A stretch of DNA of 46,920 nucleotides, taken from contig JAFSHN010000069.1 in NCBI GenBank assembly GCA_017440275.1, positions 1-46,920 on the forward strand. Direction: 5' to 3'. Under the pieces are notes generated by a model. That model saw only the letters and a program-made list of their open reading frames with translations. It ran no database searches and was not told the DNA's origin. The stretch comes from Bacillota bacterium. Its GTDB lineage: Bacteria > Bacillota > Clostridia > Peptostreptococcales > Anaerovoracaceae. Each line of letters opens with the position of its first letter. Positions within the stretch are counted from its first letter, which is position 1. The translations under genes were made by a program, and so were the position numbers. This document shows positions 43,445 to 46,920 of the stretch, piece by piece.

Positions 43445-45427
43445 TTATTCTATAACAGCAATTCCTACAATGTGTTTTTGTACATGAAGAAGATCCAAAG
43501 AATTAACCTTTCCGTTTCCATCTATATCAGAGCTGACAAAATTAGCATCTGTTAATGTTGACAATCTGACAATATGTTTCTGAATATTCAAAAGATCTAG
43601 TGAGTTGCACTTTCCGTCTCCGCTGTTATCTCCTCTTACGAGAACAGTTTTAGTCTTCACAGCTTTATTATTGCTGTCATAAACAACTACATTCATACCT
43701 GTTCCCACAGAGCCTTCTGTTACTTCAGTCCCGTCAGCTCTGCACACTTTAAATGTGTAACCTTCGGAAACAGTTAAGTTGGACTTAAAGTCATTTACAG
43801 AAGTCTTGAGTTTTACACCTGAAATGTATTCATCCACATCATATACATCACTTACCAATTCACCCTCAGGAATAGATTCTTTAGCAACAGTAATATAATA
43901 TGTTCTCGTTGCACCGCTTTCTGCAGTAACTGTCACAGGAATTCTTGTAATGTCACCTGTCAGCGGAATATCATCTAAATCGGAAATTTTTGCTTTAGAA
44001 TGATAAGTATCTGCTTTAATGTCAATATGCGTAGCTGCACCTGAAACAATTATTTCATATTCATAAGTATAGCAATCAAATCCAGGTGTAATTTCGTATC
44101 CTGCAACAGATAATGACTTGAGATAGTTGTCATTGCTGCCTGAAGACGGTTTCTTGCAAGGGTCATTAGGCATATTGTTATATACAGGAATATAGAAAGT
44201 TAATGGCGAATCCATGATAGTCTCATATCCGTCTCTTAACTTTGAGCCTTCGGTGTAAGCAGCACTGACATTTGTCATATACTGGTGTGTCGCTACTTTT
44301 GAAGCCCCGTTCATAACATTGAACTTTTTCAGATATTGAGTATCCTGTTTATTCTTTATATATTCAGCCGCATAGAAATTTGCACCACCTAGAATTGATT
44401 TAACTCTTGTATTCCAAGGTCTGTCATAACTTCCCTTATCAGATGCATACATCAATCCGTAAGTAACAGCATCAATACCGCCACTTTTATATGCTCTTAC
44501 ATTGAAGAAGTTATAAATACCTTCATAGCCTTTTACTGTGCCCGAAATGCTGGCTCCCTGACCATTTGTACCCTGCTCCGTAAGAATCATAGACGCAAGA
44601 ACATAAGGGCTGGATCCTGATTTGATTCCGGCGCTCATAAGTAAATCAACATAAGTCGGATAAGTTTCACTCTTTTCAGGAAAATCTTTTGCCAGGAATG
44701 TATTGGCAACAAGTTCCTGAAGACCTTTCTTTGTCTGTGTATCACCGTCATATGAGTGAGCAACAAACTGGAATACTGAACTTTCGGAAAGAGAGTTTCT
44801 AGGATCCATATAGTACTCAATTATACTTCTTGAAGCAGAAACCCATCCGCCGCTGTCGAAGATTTCATATGTACCTGTAGCAGGATCGTAGGCACCGTAC
44901 TCTACAGACTTATGTGAGTTATTAGAACTGTTGAGTACAAGGTTTCGGCCAACAATGCTCTGTTTGTCAATTACTGTCTGCCAGTCAAGGTTAGTCTTCT
45001 GAACTTTAAAAACCCACTCCGGATGAGCTGCATGCAGATTTCTTAAATAAGGTTTGTACGATTCCGGGAAACCTTGATCAGTCAAATATTTTTCGAAATC
45101 AGTATCAGTAGTATACTCAGGAGTCTCTGTAACTATTACGTATTTGTAGTAGACATAGCCATAAGTACCATCCACATAAATCTTATACCAGGTTTCACCG
45201 TTAGAATCTTTTGTAGTTTCCACTATATCAAAAACTGTTCCGTTTGGAAGCGCAGTTATCAGAGAATATGAAGTCCCCGGGCCGCTTCTGACATTGAGAC
45301 CTATATTAAGATTAACTTTACCTGTAGTTGCAGCCATAGCATCTTCGCTGAACAATACAACAGAAAAAAGCAATAAAACAATTAATATTGCAACCACTAT
45401 TAAATTGTGCTTTTTTGTAACGTACAT
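43445..45427 (-). CDS. secreted N-acetylglucosaminidase with SH3 and dockerin domains
   Basis: 660 residues. A signal peptide or anchor lies at about 1-33. An SH3-type wall-binding domain follows (about 37-100, LNVRSGPGTSYSLITALPNG). The LytD-like glucosaminidase domain is at about 190-385, with candidate catalytic Glu E284 in VLASMILTEQGTNG and YEGIYNFFNV downstream; it should cleave the glycan of peptidoglycan. A cadherin-like beta-sandwich domain (about 428-515) precedes a dockerin at 599-660. That dockerin has two near-identical calcium loops, DNSGDGKCNSLD and DIDGNGKVNSLD, each followed by LL-x2-QKHIV. AGAGG precedes the ATG. The next gene encodes a cohesin protein, so the enzyme may be held at the cell surface by it. 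Confidence 0.8.
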   Translation of the reverse strand: MYVTKKHNLIVVAILIVLLLFSVVLFSEDAMAATTGKVNLNIGLNVRSGPGTSYSLITALPNGTVFDIVETTKDSNGETWYKIYVDGTYGYVYYKYVIVTETPEYTTDTDFEKYLTDQGFPESYKPYLRNLHAAHPEWVFKVQKTNLDWQTVIDKQSIVGRNLVLNSSNNSHKSVEYGAYDPATGTYEIFDSGGWVSASRSIIEYYMDPRNSLSESSVFQFVAHSYDGDTQTKKGLQELVANTFLAKDFPEKSETYPTYVDLLMSAGIKSGSSPYVLASMILTEQGTNGQGASISGTVKGYEGIYNFFNVRAYKSGGIDAVTYGLMYASDKGSYDRPWNTRVKSILGGANFYAAEYIKNKQDTQYLKKFNVMNGASKVATHQYMTNVSAAYTEGSKLRDGYETIMDSPLTFYIPVYNNMPNDPCKKPSSGSNDNYLKSLSVAGYEITPGFDCYTYEYEIIVSGAATHIDIKADTYHSKAKISDLDDIPLTGDITRIPVTVTAESGATRTYYITVAKESIPEGELVSDVYDVDEYISGVKLKTSVNDFKSNLTVSEGYTFKVCRADGTEVTEGSVGTGMNVVVYDSNNKAVKTKTVLVRGDNSGDGKCNSLDLLNIQKHIVRLSTLTDANFVSSDIDGNGKVNSLDLLHVQKHIVGIAVIE

Positions 45428-45442
45428 ACTGTAACCTCTGTT

Positions 45443-46027
45443 TTACTTATTAGGACCAAGCCGTCCGTCATTATAGTGTTTGCGGCAAAGAGACACATAC
45501 ATATCATTGCCTCCGATGAGAACCTGTTCGCCGTGTTTTACAAATTCACCGTCTACAACTCTGGCAACCATTGTAGCTTTACGTCCGCACCAGCAAATTG
45601 TTTTGATTTCTTCAATCTTATCAGCATAAATAAGCATGTAATAAGAACCTTCGAAAAGTTCATTTCTGAAGTCATTTTTAAGGCCGTATGCCAAAACAGG
45701 CACATCGCAGCTGTCTACGATTTCAACCAGTTCCTGAACGTGATGTTTTTTAAGGAACTGACACTCATCTATGAGAACACAATCTATTTTGTTTTTCTCA
45801 TTTTCTCTGAGAAACAAATCTAAAATATTGGTATCGTCTTTAATAATCATTGCCTCTCTTTGAACTCCGATTCTCGACGTAACCAAACCAACCCCATATC
45901 TATCATCAACCGCAGGAACAAGAGTCAGAACTTTTTTGCCTCTTTCTTCATAGTTGTAAGCAACTTTTATGAGTTCCAACGATTTACCTGCGTTCATCGT
46001 ACTGTATCTATAATATAATTGAGCCAT
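45443..46027 (-). CDS. tdk: thymidine kinase
   Basis: Salvage enzyme that phosphorylates thymidine with ATP. 194 residues, the size of the TK1-like bacterial enzyme. P-loop YSTMNAGKSLELIK is near the N-terminus, DECQFLKKHHVQELV carries the Walker B/catalytic Glu region, and zinc-binding Cys lie in ICWCGRKATM and the C-terminal SLCRKHY. The ATG at 46027 is preferred because AGGAGG lies 5 bases upstream; a reading from 46051 would include that site within the gene. It has its own promoter and heads the operon with the dockerin glucosaminidase 15 bp downstream. Confidence 0.95.
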   Translation of the reverse strand: MAQLYYRYSTMNAGKSLELIKVAYNYEERGKKVLTLVPAVDDRYGVGLVTSRIGVQREAMIIKDDTNILDLFLRENEKNKIDCVLIDECQFLKKHHVQELVEIVDSCDVPVLAYGLKNDFRNELFEGSYYMLIYADKIEEIKTICWCGRKATMVARVVDGEFVKHGEQVLIGGNDMYVSLCRKHYNDGRLGPNK

Positions 46028-46055
46028 CTTTCCCTCCTGAATTTCATACATAAAT

Positions 46056-46084
46056 ATTGTACCTTAAAATACCTACAAAATCAA
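46056..46084 (-). promoter_or_regulatory. promoter of the tdk operon
   Basis: Minus-strand -35 TTGATT (46079-46084) and -10 TACAAT (46056-46061), spacer 17 bp, about 28 bp before the tdk ATG. Confidence 0.6.
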
Positions 46085-46206
46085 TGTATATAGAAAATTT
46101 CCATATATTTCTCAAGCAATATTTTGTTGTATTTTTTCAAAATATCATTTAAATCATCAGCATTTTGTGGTATCCTTATTTTAGAAAAAATCAACAAGGA
46201 GTAGTT

Positions 46207-46542
46207 ATGGAAGCATTTCTTTATTTAGTATTAAAATGTATTTTATTAGGCATTATCTGGGCAGCGTTGCTCATTCCTGTAATATTCAACAAAGGCGGGT
46301 TATTGAAATATATCATAACCGTAGCCATCATTGCGTTATTGTGTTTCTTCTTCAGAGGATGGGCGGCAGTGATCAATAAGATGACCGTAATCGCTTTAGT
46401 TACGTTGGTAATATCTTGGATAGCTTCCAGTGCTGTCTTCGAAAAAGAATCCAAAGTCAAGTCAAAGGTAATTTCCTTTACATGCGTAATGGCAGCTGTC
46501 GGCTATCTGGTTTCCAACTGGGTTTCCTTCGCAATACTTTAA
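46207..46542 (+). CDS. small hypothetical membrane protein
   Basis: 111 residues, about four hydrophobic segments: LVLKCILLGIIWAALLIPVI, a second around YIITVAIIALLCFFF, a third MTVIALVTLVISWIASS and a fourth VISFTCVMAAVGYLVSNWV. A short charged loop (EKESKVKSK) lies before the last. I do not recognise the family. The ATG at 46207 has AAGGAG 6 bases upstream, and a terminator follows the stop, both supporting a real gene. It is monocistronic, divergent from tdk and upstream of the tRNA cluster. Confidence 0.7.
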   Translation: MEAFLYLVLKCILLGIIWAALLIPVIFNKGGLLKYIITVAIIALLCFFFRGWAAVINKMTVIALVTLVISWIASSAVFEKESKVKSKVISFTCVMAAVGYLVSNWVSFAIL

Positions 46543-46550
46543 AAAACAAC

Positions 46551-46580
46551 AAGACCGTTCCAACTGGAACGGTCTTTTAA
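46551..46580 (+). terminator. terminator of the small membrane protein gene
   Basis: Perfect 11-bp stem AAGACCGTTCC (46551-46561) and GGAACGGTCTT (46566-46576) with loop AACT, followed by TTAA. Confidence 0.85.
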
Positions 46581-46654
46581 TATGCCTAAACAACAAAAAA
46601 TAAAAACAATCGCCGAATATTACATTAGCAGCGACCGTTAATATCAAAAAAATA

Positions 46655-46730
46655 TGGTGCCCAGATCCGGAATCGAACCAGAGACACGGGGATTTTCAGT
46701 CCCCTGCTCTACCTACTGAGCTATCTGGGC
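46655..46730 (-). tRNA. tRNA-Phe (anticodon GAA)
   Basis: The minus strand folds to a standard 76-nt tRNA: acceptor GCCCAGA/TCTGGGC, anticodon loop CTGAAAA (anticodon GAA), T-loop GGTTCGATTCC, and CCA encoded in the DNA. Confidence 0.96.
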
Positions 46731-46753
46731 AAATTAATCGTATGTTATAAAAA

Positions 46754-46830
46754 TGGTGGGCCTTCAGGGACTTGAACCCGGGACCTGCCGGTTATGAGCC
46801 GGATGCTCTGACCAACTGAGCTAAAGGCCC
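46754..46830 (-). tRNA. tRNA with anticodon CAU (Met or Ile2)
   Basis: A 77-nt tRNA on the minus strand: acceptor GGGCCTT/AAGGCCC, anticodon loop CTCATAA (CAU), T-arm CCGGGTTCAAGTCCC, encoded CCA. The base-paired 1-72 end rules against initiator tRNA. Its general look (CTTTAGCTCAGTTGG, GGCTCATAACC) resembles Firmicutes tRNA-Ile2, whose CAU is changed to lysidine, but elongator tRNA-Met cannot be excluded. Confidence 0.9.
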
Positions 46831-46846
46831 AAAATTTTTAAAAAAA

Positions 46847-46920
46847 TGGTCGGGGTGGCAGGATTTGAACCCGCGGCCCACTGGTCCCAAACCAGTTGCG
46901 CTACCAAACTGCGCTACACC
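46847..46920 (-). tRNA. tRNA-Pro (anticodon UGG), 5' end cut by the window
   Basis: Minus strand: CCA-encoded 3' end, acceptor 3' strand CACCCCG, T-arm GCGGGTTCAAATCCTGC, anticodon loop TTTGGGA (UGG), D-arm with GCGCAGTTTGGTAGCGC. About three bases at the 5' end lie beyond the window. Confidence 0.93.

Noticed and set aside
43448-43633. Repeated DNA in the 3' end of the glucosaminidase gene as a CRISPR or tandem element
   Set aside because: The repetition is the two calcium-loop repeats of a dockerin, encoded in frame.
46028-46051. Longer tdk starting at 46051
   Set aside because: A strong AGGAGG site lies inside that extension, directly before the ATG at 46027, which also matches the family N-terminus.

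Overview
This 46.9-kb window looks like core chromosome of a low-GC, strictly anaerobic Gram-positive bacterium of the Clostridia. The evidence is a class III (oxygen-sensitive) ribonucleotide reductase, an [FeFe] hydrogenase, several radical-SAM or Fe-S enzymes, a PASTA-domain Ser/Thr kinase with its phosphatase, an argR-recN pair, and the priA-def-fmt-rsmB-stp-prkC-rsgA-rpe cluster typical of Firmicutes. Placement near the Anaerovoracaceae (old Clostridiales Family XIII) is only a guess. I see no prophage, insertion sequence, CRISPR array or rRNA. No gap between genes exceeds about 210 bp. Most genes lie on the minus strand in long, tightly packed operons.

Left part (1-12.4 kb): the 5' part of rpmB; nrdD-nrdG with a promoter and NrdR-like boxes; a GNAT acetyltransferase; a membrane-anchored protein with the PepD (M20) fold but without metal ligands (+ strand); a CNNM/CorC-type membrane protein preceded by a leader with a 16-codon reading frame and a terminator hairpin; then one minus-strand operon read as ruvC-ruvA-ruvB-queA-tgt-rlmD, whose promoter carries a LexA-like box. 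Divergent from it is argR-recN (12.5-14.6 kb).

Middle (14.7-28.8 kb): a two-gene [FeFe] hydrogenase operon whose partner subunit fuses a NuoF-type 4Fe-4S domain to a GltD-type flavoprotein; comEC-holA-EamA transporter; a large class A penicillin-binding protein on the + strand; and a PepV dipeptidase with a YfcC-family transporter.

Right part (28.9-46.9 kb): an 11-gene minus-strand operon, queH-asnA-priA-def-fmt-yugP-rsmB-stp-prkC-rsgA-rpe, mixing queuosine maturation, asparagine synthesis, replication restart, N-formyl metabolism, rRNA methylation, Ser/Thr phosphosignalling and ribosome assembly. A divergent radical-SAM gene follows. Next is an operon read as tdk, dockerin-bearing N-acetylglucosaminidase, membrane-anchored cohesin protein, TSUP transporter and RidA. 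The window ends with a small membrane protein and a tRNA cluster (Phe, CAU, partial Pro).

The most interesting points are: (1) the adjacent dockerin enzyme and membrane-anchored cohesin, a possible one-scaffold, one-enzyme surface module acting on peptidoglycan rather than cellulose; (2) the short-ORF/terminator leader before the CNNM/CorC gene, which could be a translation-dependent, possibly Mg2+-responsive attenuator; (3) the GltD-linked [FeFe] hydrogenase, a group of poorly known function; (4) the catalytically degenerate, membrane-tethered M20-like protein; and (5) a LexA-like box between ruvCAB and argR-recN. All functional readings come from sequence motifs alone; no database search was run.
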